Source: Corticimicrobacter sp040137905
GTDB taxonomy: Bacteria > Pseudomonadota > Gammaproteobacteria > Burkholderiales > Burkholderiaceae_B
Length of the DNA: 12,402 nucleotides
Assembly (NCBI RefSeq): GCF_040137905.1
Contig: NZ_JBEFDG010000079.1
Location: forward strand, 1-12,402
Direction of reading: 5' to 3'
Shown here: positions 6,342 to 12,402 of the stretch, one piece after another
Numbering within the stretch: position 1 is the first letter of the stretch
Layout: the number at the start of each line of letters is the position of its first letter
The notes under the pieces: model-generated
The model's database searches: none
Told to the model about the DNA's origin: nothing
What the model saw: only the letters and a program-made list of their open reading frames with translations
Position numbers and translations under genes: made by a program

Positions 6342-7146
6342 GGGAAGACTCCTGCAACAGATAGGCGACGCCTTCGAGCGACAGGTGTTCATGATAGTGC
6401 AGTTCGGGAGACGGCTTGCCCAGCAGCGTGGTTTCCGTGCGCAGCAGGGTTTCCATTTCGCTGGCCAGCGCAGGCCAGGCTCCACCGGTCACGACCAGGT
6501 GGGGAGGCTGGCCGTAGCGTTGCAGGCCAAGCAGCCACTGGCGCAGCAGCGCACCACACTGGGCAGCGTATATGCCGGAGATAATGCCGTTGTGGGTATC
6601 CTGCGGATAGTCCTGGGCTTCGCCGGAGGCCACCGGCAGCAACTCGGTGCCCTGAGCCAGGGCATGGCGCATGAGTGCCGTGCCAGGCAGGATCAGGCCG
6701 CCCACGAATGTGCCGTCGGGACTGATGGTATCCAGCGTGGTGGCGGTGCCGAAGCCGGCCAGTAGCAGCGGTTGCCCCAGGTGACGCCAGCGCTGCCAGG
6801 CACCCAGTTGTGCTGCCCAGCGGTCGGCCCCCAGCTGGGTGGTCTGCAGGTAGCCGTTGGTCAGGCCGAGTGCCTGTTGCGCAGCTTTGCGCCAGACCAG
6901 GCTGCAGCCATGCGTATCGAGCGTGCGCGACAGATAATCATTGATGCGGTGGTGCGTGACACTGACACCCAGTGCCTGTTCAGGCGTGTAGGGCAGCGTG
7001 CGTAGCCAGCCGGTGAACACTTCCGGCAGGTCGGCATGGGGGCAGGCCATGATGTGCTCGATGCAGGGCGGCTGTCCGGGAACCGTGTCCTGAGCCAGCC
7101 AGCCCAGTTTGATGCGGGTATTGCCGGCGTCTATCAGTATGCTCAT
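6334..7146 (-). CDS. coaX: Type III pantothenate kinase (CoaX; Baf-like)
   Basis: CoaX phosphorylates pantothenate with ATP, the first step of coenzyme A synthesis; type III enzymes need a monovalent cation and resist CoA feedback. The 270-residue ASKHA-fold protein has the phosphate-binding start DAGNTRIK (6-13), GADRW (106-110) with the catalytic aspartate D108, GTATTLD (133-139), the GG-LILPG segment (149-155), and a TGG adenosine-site motif (220-222). In Bordetella the orthologue is Baf (Bvg accessory factor), first found for its effect on pertussis toxin expression. Its ATG overlaps the birA stop by four bases (ATGA), so both come from one message, with the small membrane protein behind them. 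Confidence 0.95.
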   Translation of the reverse strand: MSILIDAGNTRIKLGWLAQDTVPGQPPCIEHIMACPHADLPEVFTGWLRTLPYTPEQALGVSVTHHRINDYLSRTLDTHGCSLVWRKAAQQALGLTNGYLQTTQLGADRWAAQLGAWQRWRHLGQPLLLAGFGTATTLDTISPDGTFVGGLILPGTALMRHALAQGTELLPVASGEAQDYPQDTHNGIISGIYAAQCGALLRQWLLGLQRYGQPPHLVVTGGAWPALASEMETLLRTETTLLGKPSPELHYHEHLSLEGVAYLLQESSHA

Positions 7147-7994
7147 GAATGGGTCCGTACGGAAATCTCGCCGATCGACACGGGATGGATGCGGCCGTCT
7201 TCGGTTTCTACCTGCAGGCAGCCCTGGTGGTCGATGCCGGCTGCCGTACCGCTCAGCAGCACATGCTCGCGGTCGATGACGTTGACGGCGCGGCCACGCA
7301 GGGCATCGATGGCGGCAAAGCGGGCATCGACATCACCCAGGGTGCCGTGTTCGAATTCAGCGACGGCCTGCTGCCAGGCCCGGGCCAGGGACGCCACGAT
7401 CATACAGGCATCCTGCGGTGCAGGTGTGGGGGCGGTGCTCAGGATCTGGCTCCAGTCGGCCACTTCGCGTCCCAGGTGGATACTGGTCTCTGCGGCATCG
7501 GCCAGGTTGATGCCGATGCCCATGACCACCAGGAAGCCCGTGCCCATGCGCATCGACTCGACCAGGATACCCGCCAGTTTGGCCTGGCCGAATTGCACGT
7601 CGTTGGGCCATTTCAGGCCAATGTCGTGGCGTGCCGGAGCCGGCGCAATCCGGCGCAGCGTTTCGCAGGCGATCATGCCGGCCAGGAATGATAGGAATGG
7701 CAGGCGTGCGGCCGGGGCATGGACCTCGAATCCGCACGAGAACATCAGCGCGGCACCGGTCCGATTGCGCCAGGGGCGCCCGGCCCGGCCTCGCCCGGCC
7801 TGTTGCAGATGCGTGCCCAGCAGCCAGGGCAGGTTGCCCGTATGCCCCTGGCGGCCGCGCAGCAACAGGTCGGCATTGGTCGAGCCGGTCTGTGCCAGCC
7901 AGTCCAGGTGGCCGAAGTCGGGCAGCAGTGCAGCCAGCCCGGCCTGCTGTTGGGCGGGATCGGGCAGCAGGACAGAGGCCTCTGGAACGTGCAT
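7143..7994 (-). CDS. birA: Biotin--[acetyl-CoA carboxylase] ligase, monofunctional
   Basis: BirA activates biotin to biotinyl-5'-AMP and attaches it to the lysine of biotin carboxyl carrier proteins such as AccB. The 283-residue protein has GSTNADLL (37-44), the ligand-binding loop GRGRAGRPW (67-75), KWPNDV (128-133) and KLAGILVE (139-146), followed by a small SH3-like C-terminal domain ending near SIGEISV. It lacks the N-terminal winged-helix DNA-binding domain of E. coli BirA, so it should not itself repress biotin genes. GAG about eight bases before the ATG is a plausible ribosome binding site. It leads the birA-coaX-small-membrane-protein operon and is divergent from the MCE operon across 48 bases. 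Confidence 0.95.
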   Translation of the reverse strand: MHVPEASVLLPDPAQQQAGLAALLPDFGHLDWLAQTGSTNADLLLRGRQGHTGNLPWLLGTHLQQAGRGRAGRPWRNRTGAALMFSCGFEVHAPAARLPFLSFLAGMIACETLRRIAPAPARHDIGLKWPNDVQFGQAKLAGILVESMRMGTGFLVVMGIGINLADAAETSIHLGREVADWSQILSTAPTPAPQDACMIVASLARAWQQAVAEFEHGTLGDVDARFAAIDALRGRAVNVIDREHVLLSGTAAGIDHQGCLQVETEDGRIHPVSIGEISVRTHS

Positions 7995-8042
7995 GGCAGT
8001 CTCGACGCGTTATGATGTGACAAAATTTTCGACCGATATTGT
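7995..8042. promoter_or_regulatory. Shared divergent promoter region, birA / MCE operon
   Basis: This 48-base gap must hold control signals for both directions unless transcription starts inside a gene. On the plus strand it has TATGAT (8011-8016), five of six matches to a -10 element, then GACAAAATTTTCG (8019-8031), nearly identical to the box before waaC. On the minus strand TTGTCA (8023-8018) resembles a -35 element, but no good -10 follows at normal spacing. No Shine-Dalgarno sequence precedes the permease ATG at 8043. Exact promoters are not settled by eye. Confidence 0.4.
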
Positions 8043-9176
8043 ATGGTGAACTCGCCACTGCCTTCAGACAGTCTGCCCAGCGGTCCTGCCCTGCATTACG
8101 ACGGGCAGGCTTGCCGCGTGGTGGGTGACTGGACGGCTCAGGGGTTGTCGAATCGCCGCAATACCCGCAGTCTGGCCCACATGCTGCAGCAACAGGCCGA
8201 TGGCGTGGCCTGGGATCTGTCTGCAGTACGGCATCTGGATTCGGTGGGGGCGCACATGCTGTGGCGGGCCTGGGGCAATACCTTGCCTGCCCAGGTGCGG
8301 CTGACCGATCTGCAGCGTGAGGCATTCGATATGCTGGCACGTTTTCCTGTCGTGGTGCCGCCGGTGCCGGCCGTCGATCACTGGCGTCATGTGCGCCGGG
8401 TCGGTGACCGGGTCTATGAAGGTGCACGCGCTGCGCAGGACATGCTGGCGCTCTTCGGGCAGGTCATGCTGGATCTGTTGCGCATGCTGCGTTTCCCGGC
8501 CGGGGGACCGTGGCGCGAAATCTCCGCGCAGGTCTACCACACGGGTACGCAGGCGCTGGGTATCACCGCGCTGGTCGGTTTCCTGATCGGCGTCGTGCTG
8601 TCCTATCTGTCGGCCCAGCAACTGAAGCTGTTCGGTGCTGACCGTCTCATTGTCACGCTGCTGGGGGTGTCGATCACCCGTGAACTGGGGCCGGTGCTGG
8701 CTGCCATCCTGGTGGCAGGCCGCTCCGGATCGGCCATTACGGCGCAGATCGGCGTGATGCGGGTGACACAGGAACTCGATGCCATGCAGGTCATGGGGAT
8801 TTCACACAGCCAGCGGCTGGTATTGCCACGCATGCTGGCGCTGTCGATCACCATGCCGTTGCTGGTGCTGTGGACGGATGCCATGGCGCTGCTGGGGGGC
8901 ATGATCGCTGCCCAGCTGGAGCTGGGCATGTCGATACGCTGGTTCTTGCAGGAGCTGCCCAATGCGGTCGCGTCGGCCCATTACTGGATCGGGCTGGGCA
9001 AGGGCGTGACCTTCGGCATGATGATTGCCCTGGTCGCCTGCTTCTTTGGCTTGCGCATCGAACCCAATACCGAGAGCCTGGGGCGGGGCACCACGGCATC
9101 CGTCGTCACGGCCATTACGGGTGTGATCCTGCTGGATGCGATCTATGCGGTGATTTTCAGCCGGCTGGGCATATAG
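8043..9176 (+). CDS. MCE-system ABC permease with fused STAS domain (MlaE family)
   Basis: This is the inner-membrane permease of an MCE lipid transporter. The 377-residue protein has an N-terminal STAS-like domain (about 18-105), including the typical LDSVGAHMLWR turn (65-75), fused to a full MlaE permease domain (about 150-375). The permease carries the diagnostic RELGPVLAAILVAGRSGSA run (213-231) and TQELDAM (242-248), plus several membrane helices. In E. coli the STAS protein MlaB is separate and binds the ATPase; here the fusion probably plays that part. It leads a four-gene operon, with only three bases to the ATPase gene. The start is uncertain: no ribosome binding site is visible and GTG is the second codon, but the STAS domain begins soon after. 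It is akin to LinK of the LinKLMN system; phospholipid, hopanoid or other hydrophobic cargo is possible. Confidence 0.93.
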   Translation: MVNSPLPSDSLPSGPALHYDGQACRVVGDWTAQGLSNRRNTRSLAHMLQQQADGVAWDLSAVRHLDSVGAHMLWRAWGNTLPAQVRLTDLQREAFDMLARFPVVVPPVPAVDHWRHVRRVGDRVYEGARAAQDMLALFGQVMLDLLRMLRFPAGGPWREISAQVYHTGTQALGITALVGFLIGVVLSYLSAQQLKLFGADRLIVTLLGVSITRELGPVLAAILVAGRSGSAITAQIGVMRVTQELDAMQVMGISHSQRLVLPRMLALSITMPLLVLWTDAMALLGGMIAAQLELGMSIRWFLQELPNAVASAHYWIGLGKGVTFGMMIALVACFFGLRIEPNTESLGRGTTASVVTAITGVILLDAIYAVIFSRLGI

Positions 9177-9179
9177 GTC

Positions 9180-9989
9180 ATGAACCAGACCGCTGCCGTT
9201 CGCCCGGTGATTTCGATCCGTGACCTGAAAACGGCGTTCGGGACGCATGTCGTCCATGAGCACCTGAACCTGGATGTGATGCCGGGAGAGATCCTGTCGC
9301 TGATCGGCGGATCGGGTTCCGGCAAAACGACGCTGTTGCGCCAGATCCTCGGACTGGAGCATCCGGCGGCGGGACGTGTCGAGGTATTCGGCCAGGCGTT
9401 GCGCGATATGGATGCGCGTACGCGTGCACTGTTGCCGCGTCGCTGGGGCATGCTGTTCCAGAGCGGGGCGCTGTTTTCGGCACTGTCGGTCTTCGATAAT
9501 GTGGCGTTGCCGCTGCGCGAACTGCGTGCCTTACCGGAAGCCGTGATCCGCGATGTCGTCATGATGCGGCTGGCCCAGGTCGGGCTGACGCCCGGCGACG
9601 CACTCAAGCAGCCGTCCGACCTGTCCGGCGGCATGATCAAGCGGGTGGCGCTGGCGCGTGCGCTGGCGCTGGACCCCGATCTGGTTTTTCTCGACGAGCC
9701 GACGGCAGGCCTGGATCCGCAGCGTTCGGCGGAGTTCGTCGAGTTGATCCGTCAGTTGAATCATCAACTGGGATTCACGGTGGTCATGGTGACCCATGAC
9801 GTGGACACGCTGGTTGCCATGAGCATGCGGGTCGCCGTGCTGGCCGAAAAGCGTGTCATTGTCTGCGATACGGTGGACAAGGTCATGCAGTTCGACCATC
9901 CTTTCATCAAGGCATTTTTCCAGCGCGAGCTGGAATATCGCAGCCGGCTGTCGGCTGCGTCCGGGGAGTCTGTCCATGGAAAACCGTAG
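9180..9989 (+). CDS. MCE-system ABC ATPase (MlaF/LinL-like)
   Basis: This 269-residue cytoplasmic ATPase powers the adjacent permease. Visible motifs are Walker A GGSGSGKT (43-50), Q-loop Q94 in LFQSGALF, the signature LSGGMIKR (148-155), Walker B LVFLDEP (168-174) with catalytic E173, a D-loop AGLDP (176-180) and switch H206 in VTHD. A methionine after LSGG and the LFQSGALF Q-loop are typical of MlaF-type ATPases. The C-terminal tail beyond about 240 (FIKAFFQRE and following) is a short extension of the kind that contacts the STAS subunit in MlaF. Its last 14 bases overlap the MCE gene, which has a strong ribosome binding site, so translation is tightly coupled. Confidence 0.95.
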   Translation: MNQTAAVRPVISIRDLKTAFGTHVVHEHLNLDVMPGEILSLIGGSGSGKTTLLRQILGLEHPAAGRVEVFGQALRDMDARTRALLPRRWGMLFQSGALFSALSVFDNVALPLRELRALPEAVIRDVVMMRLAQVGLTPGDALKQPSDLSGGMIKRVALARALALDPDLVFLDEPTAGLDPQRSAEFVELIRQLNHQLGFTVVMVTHDVDTLVAMSMRVAVLAEKRVIVCDTVDKVMQFDHPFIKAFFQRELEYRSRLSAASGESVHGKP

Positions 9990-10911
9990 TCACGCGCTGC
10001 TGGCGGGACTGTTCACGATTGCATTGCTGGTCGCCGCCGTACTGGTGGCGATCTGGATGTCGCGCGGCCAGGGTGATCTGCTGCACTACGAGCTGCGTAC
10101 CGATACCTCGGTGACCGGGCTGTCGTCCCAGTCGGCGATCAATTACCAGGGCGTACCGGTCGGCAAGGTGCTGGCACTGTCGCTCGACATCAACAGGCCC
10201 GGCAACGTCCGCATCCAGATCGGTATCCGGCCCGGCACCCCGATCACGACCTCGACCTGGGCGGAACTCACGGCCCAGGGCGTCACCGGCATGTCATTCG
10301 TGTCACTGCACGACGATGGCTCGTCGACCGAGATGCTGGTGCCCAAGCCCGGCGGCGAGCCGATCATGATTCCACTCAAGCCCGGCTTGCTGGAGCGGGT
10401 CGAGGCGCGTGCCGGTGTCATTCTCAACAGTGTCGAGCGGATCGCCGGCCAGGTGGAAAAGGTGCTGGATGACAGGCATGTGCGTGCGTTGGGCCAGACA
10501 CTGGACAATCTCGATGCGATTACGGCGTCGCTGCGTCCGGCTCTGGAGCAGGCTGGCCCGCTGGTGCAGTCATTGCGGGGCGTGGCTGCTCAGGCCGACC
10601 GGATGGCGCGCGACATGAGCGAGGCCGTGCTGTCGGCACGCAGCGCACTGGACCGGGTGCTGGCACCCGGAGGGCCGCTGTATACGGCGACGCAAAGCAT
10701 GGAAGATCTGGCCAGGGTGGCGGCGCAACTGCGGATGCAGACGCTGCCGACCCTGGGGACCGCAGCCAGTCAGGTTGGCAGTGCGGCAGCCAGCCTGGGC
10801 AATACGGCACGGGTGATCGGCGAGTCGCCCCAGTCGCTGCTGTTCGGGCCACCTGCGGTCAGGCCCGGCCCGGGCGAGTCCGGATTCCAAGGATTTGGAG
10901 GAAACCAATGA
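9976..10911 (+). CDS. MCE-domain periplasmic protein (MlaD/LinM-like) with helical extension
   Basis: This is the substrate-binding subunit, anchored in the inner membrane. The 311-residue protein has an N-terminal membrane helix (about 8-28) and one MCE domain (about 38-116, with VTGLSSQSAINYQGVPVGKV). A long Ala/Leu-rich, mostly helical region (about 138-285) follows. The Pro/Gly-rich tail contains SPQSLLFGPP and PGPGESGF, a pattern common in lipoprotein-paired MCE proteins. E. coli MlaD has only about 183 residues, so the extension is major; six copies could form a ring with a helical tube towards the outer membrane. The start at 9976 is set by GGGGAG seven bases upstream; an earlier in-frame ATG at 9853 lies deep inside the ATPase gene. 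It overlaps the lipoprotein gene by four bases. Confidence 0.93.
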   Translation: MENRSHALLAGLFTIALLVAAVLVAIWMSRGQGDLLHYELRTDTSVTGLSSQSAINYQGVPVGKVLALSLDINRPGNVRIQIGIRPGTPITTSTWAELTAQGVTGMSFVSLHDDGSSTEMLVPKPGGEPIMIPLKPGLLERVEARAGVILNSVERIAGQVEKVLDDRHVRALGQTLDNLDAITASLRPALEQAGPLVQSLRGVAAQADRMARDMSEAVLSARSALDRVLAPGGPLYTATQSMEDLARVAAQLRMQTLPTLGTAASQVGSAAASLGNTARVIGESPQSLLFGPPAVRPGPGESGFQGFGGNQ

Positions 10912-11531
10912 GACAAGTGATGAAGCAGGGTGCGCGCCCGCTGCGCCTGGTGGCACGCCTGTCGGCAGCGCTCGCCGTGCTGGTGCTGGCGGCCTGCAGT
11001 ATGGGTCGTACCGGCGTGATGCCGGTCATGCTGGATCTGGGTGCTCCCCAGGTTGACGCTCTAGCCGCCAGTACGAGTGCTCCGGCCCGGCCTGCCCTGG
11101 TGCTGGAAGCGGTGCAGGCTGCACCCCTGCTGACCGATACGCTGGTGATCTGGCGTGAGGCAGGCAGCAGCGAGCCGCATGGGTATCAGGGCTATCGCTG
11201 GGTCGCCACGCCAGCCAGCCTGGTGGATCAGCGCCTGCGCGAACGTCTGTCGGTGGGAGGGCCTGTGCTGGCCCAGGACCTGACGGGAGCCATGCCGCAC
11301 CTGCAGGTGCGGCTTGAGCGGTTTGAGCAGATATACACGCCGGAAAGCGGTTCCAGCCAGGCTCATGTCGTGCTCAGCGGCCTCTGGTTCGGGGCCGGGC
11401 AGGCACCGCGTCAGTTCCGTTTCGATCAGGTACAGGATGTGTCCGGCACGGGTGCCGTCGCTGGTGTACAGGCGCTGGCCCTGGCGCTGGAGCGCGCCAT
11501 GCAGCAGGTCGAGGGCTGGCTGCAGGATTGA
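10908..11531 (+). CDS. PqiC-type ABC auxiliary lipoprotein (LinN-like)
   Basis: This 207-residue lipoprotein begins with basic residues and a hydrophobic signal ending in the lipobox LAAC, so C30 would be lipidated. Serine at position +2 and no aspartate suggests sorting to the outer membrane by Lol. The mature part fits the auxiliary lipoprotein family of MCE transporters (PF03886, E. coli PqiC): an LDLG start, a strand near VIWRE, then YRWVATPASLVDQRLRERL. It would dock the MCE tube at the outer membrane. GGAGG five to six bases before the ATG is an excellent ribosome binding site, and the ATGA overlap with the MCE gene shows coupling. A second ATG at 10920 is a possible alternative start. 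It ends the transporter block. Confidence 0.9.
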   Translation: MRQVMKQGARPLRLVARLSAALAVLVLAACSMGRTGVMPVMLDLGAPQVDALAASTSAPARPALVLEAVQAAPLLTDTLVIWREAGSSEPHGYQGYRWVATPASLVDQRLRERLSVGGPVLAQDLTGAMPHLQVRLERFEQIYTPESGSSQAHVVLSGLWFGAGQAPRQFRFDQVQDVSGTGAVAGVQALALALERAMQQVEGWLQD

Positions 11532-11561
11532 ACTTACGGATCGCACGATATTCAGAGACTC

Positions 11562-12218
11562 ATGGCAATCAAAACCGAATACACAACTTTCAACGGCGCA
11601 GCAGGGCGCATCGACTGCGCCATCGACTGGCCCGAAAGCGAGCCGCGCGGCTGGGCGCTGGCCTTGCATCCGCACCCCCTGCATGGTGGCGCTCGCGATA
11701 ACAAGGTCGTGACCACGTTGGCACGGGCCTGCCTGATGCAGGGTCTGGTGGTGGTGCGCCCGGATTTTCGCGGCGTTGGGGAGTCCGAAGGGGAGTTCGA
11801 CCAGGCGCGTGGCGAAACCGAAGACATGCAGGCCCTGGTGGATCAGTTTCGCGAACGCTATCCGGCCCTGGTGGCAGGCAAGCAGGTACTGGCGGGATTC
11901 TCGTTCGGCACGGCGGTGGCTGCGCAACTCTATTCGGCCCTGGCCGAACGTGATGGCGCTGCACCGTTCGATGCCGTGATGCTGGCCGGGCCTGCCGTGA
12001 GCCGCTTCCTCTTTCGCGAAGTGTCCCTGCCTGACGATACCTGGTTGATCCATGGCGAGCAGGACGAAGTCGTGCCGCTGGCCGAGGCGTTCGACTGGGC
12101 GCGCCCGCTGGGCCTGCCGGTCGTGGTGTTGCCCGGCGCAGGGCATTTTTTCCATGGCAAATTGTTGGTCTTGCGACAATTGGCAACCAGACATCTCGGC
12201 TGGTTGTGGCAGCCCTGA
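11562..12218 (+). CDS. Alpha/beta hydrolase of the HPHPLHGG type
   Basis: This 218-residue, probably cytoplasmic serine hydrolase has no signal peptide. It has HPHPLHGG (36-43) near the oxyanion side, RPDFRGVGESEG (66-77), the nucleophile elbow GFSFGT with S114, an acid in GEQDEVV (D168), and the catalytic histidine in GAGHFFHG (H195). Length and motifs match the short COG2945-type family, whose substrates are poorly known; esters or thioesters are likely but unproven. It starts 30 bases after the lipoprotein stop with no terminator between, so it may be read from the MCE operon. An AGAGA before the start is a weak ribosome binding site. A role in lipid handling is only a guess from position. 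Confidence 0.9.
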   Translation: MAIKTEYTTFNGAAGRIDCAIDWPESEPRGWALALHPHPLHGGARDNKVVTTLARACLMQGLVVVRPDFRGVGESEGEFDQARGETEDMQALVDQFRERYPALVAGKQVLAGFSFGTAVAAQLYSALAERDGAAPFDAVMLAGPAVSRFLFREVSLPDDTWLIHGEQDEVVPLAEAFDWARPLGLPVVVLPGAGHFFHGKLLVLRQLATRHLGWLWQP

Positions 12219-12238
12219 GGCCTTTGTACACTGCCACA
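12205..12238 (+). terminator. Weak inverted repeat after the hydrolase
   Basis: TGTGGCAG (12205-12212) and CTGCCACA (12231-12238) form a perfect 8-bp inverted repeat around an 18-base loop that includes the hydrolase stop codon and an AGGCCT palindrome. No uniform T-run follows, so it is a poor intrinsic terminator and may be chance. Confidence 0.25.
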
Positions 12239-12263
12239 TTCGTCCCCGTTTACGCATTCCTCC

Positions 12264-12269
12264 TATAGT
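12264..12269 (+). promoter_or_regulatory. Possible -10 element before the last gene
   Basis: TATAGT matches five of six bases of the sigma-70 -10 consensus and lies seven bases before the ATG at 12277. No -35 hexamer is seen at the right distance. If used from here, the transcript would be nearly leaderless. Confidence 0.25.
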
Positions 12270-12276
12270 GAAATCC

Positions 12277-12402
12277 ATGTCGATGTCTTTTCGTTCTCTC
12301 GTACTCAAGCCGACCGCGCGCATGGTAATGCTTGCCATGACTGCCTCGGTGCTGGCTGCGGCCACACCGCTCATGGCGCAGGAAACCGCCGCACCGGCCA
12401 CC
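12277..12402 (+). CDS. Exported protein, 5' part only (possible D-Ala-D-Ala carboxypeptidase)
   Basis: Forty-two codons are present before the window ends, without a stop. They encode a clear Sec signal peptide: basic residues at 6-15, a hydrophobic core at about 16-29, and PLMA followed by Q35, a standard signal peptidase I site. The mature start, QETAAPAT, is Ala/Pro/Thr-rich. No catalytic motif is included. In Bordetella-type genomes I recall a penicillin-binding D-alanyl-D-alanine carboxypeptidase gene at this place, after the hydrolase and before lipoate genes, and an N-terminal signal peptide fits; this is memory of synteny, not evidence in the sequence. No good Shine-Dalgarno sequence is seen; a second ATG two codons later is an alternative start. 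Confidence 0.7.
   Translation, partial: MSMSFRSLVLKPTARMVMLAMTASVLAAATPLMAQETAAPAT

Noticed and set aside
7036..8049. 337-codon plus-strand open frame over birA and the start of coaX
   Set aside because: Arg/Ser/Pro-rich shadow opposite two well-supported enzymes.
11061..12401. 446-codon minus-strand open frame across the lipoprotein and hydrolase genes
   Set aside because: It lies antisense to two genes with clear motifs, spans their intergenic gap, and has no recognisable fold or ribosome binding site.

Overview
The window is a stretch of high-GC chromosome from a betaproteobacterium, most likely of the order Burkholderiales and closest in style to the Alcaligenaceae (Bordetella, Achromobacter, Kerstersia type). 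This is inferred from codon choice, the birA-coaX pair, the waaC-waaA pair and the order of the lipid-transport genes. No rRNA, tRNA, CRISPR array, phage module or complete insertion sequence is visible. Genes are dense: the longest gap without a gene is about 105 bases (5081-5185).

Layout. The window opens with an odd C/T homopolymer tract (1-59) directly before an endonuclease/exonuclease/phosphatase-fold hydrolase (60-920) and a small unassigned protein (925-1194). These converge on a 14-helix DHA2-type MFS exporter on the minus strand (1225-2652). Divergent from the exporter is the lipopolysaccharide inner-core pair waaC (heptosyltransferase I) and waaA (Kdo transferase), overlapping by one base. 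After a 105-base gap with a small hairpin comes a Rpn/YhgA-type PD-(D/E)XK nuclease (5186-6136). It converges on a minus-strand operon birA-coaX-small membrane protein. That small protein looks like a SPOR-domain membrane protein that has lost its SPOR domain.

Divergent from birA is a four-gene MCE lipid-transport operon (8043-11531): a permease with a STAS-like domain fused to its N-terminus, an ATPase, an MCE protein with a long helical C-terminal extension, and a PqiC-type lipoprotein. This composition matches the LinKLMN type (permease, ATPase, MCE protein, lipoprotein) rather than classical MlaFEDBC. There is no separate MlaB and no MlaC carrier. An alpha/beta hydrolase follows (11562-12218), then the start of an exported protein cut by the window end (12277-12402), perhaps a D-alanyl-D-alanine carboxypeptidase by remembered synteny.

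Theme. The window is rich in cell-envelope genes: LPS inner-core assembly, an asymmetry or lipid-import transporter spanning from inner to outer membrane, an efflux pump and a probable peptidoglycan enzyme. Two cofactor genes (biotin attachment and CoA synthesis) are interleaved. The least explained items are the near-identical 13-base A/T boxes upstream of waaC and of the MCE operon, the truncated SPOR-like protein beside the Rpn nuclease, and the single-MCE plus lipoprotein architecture.
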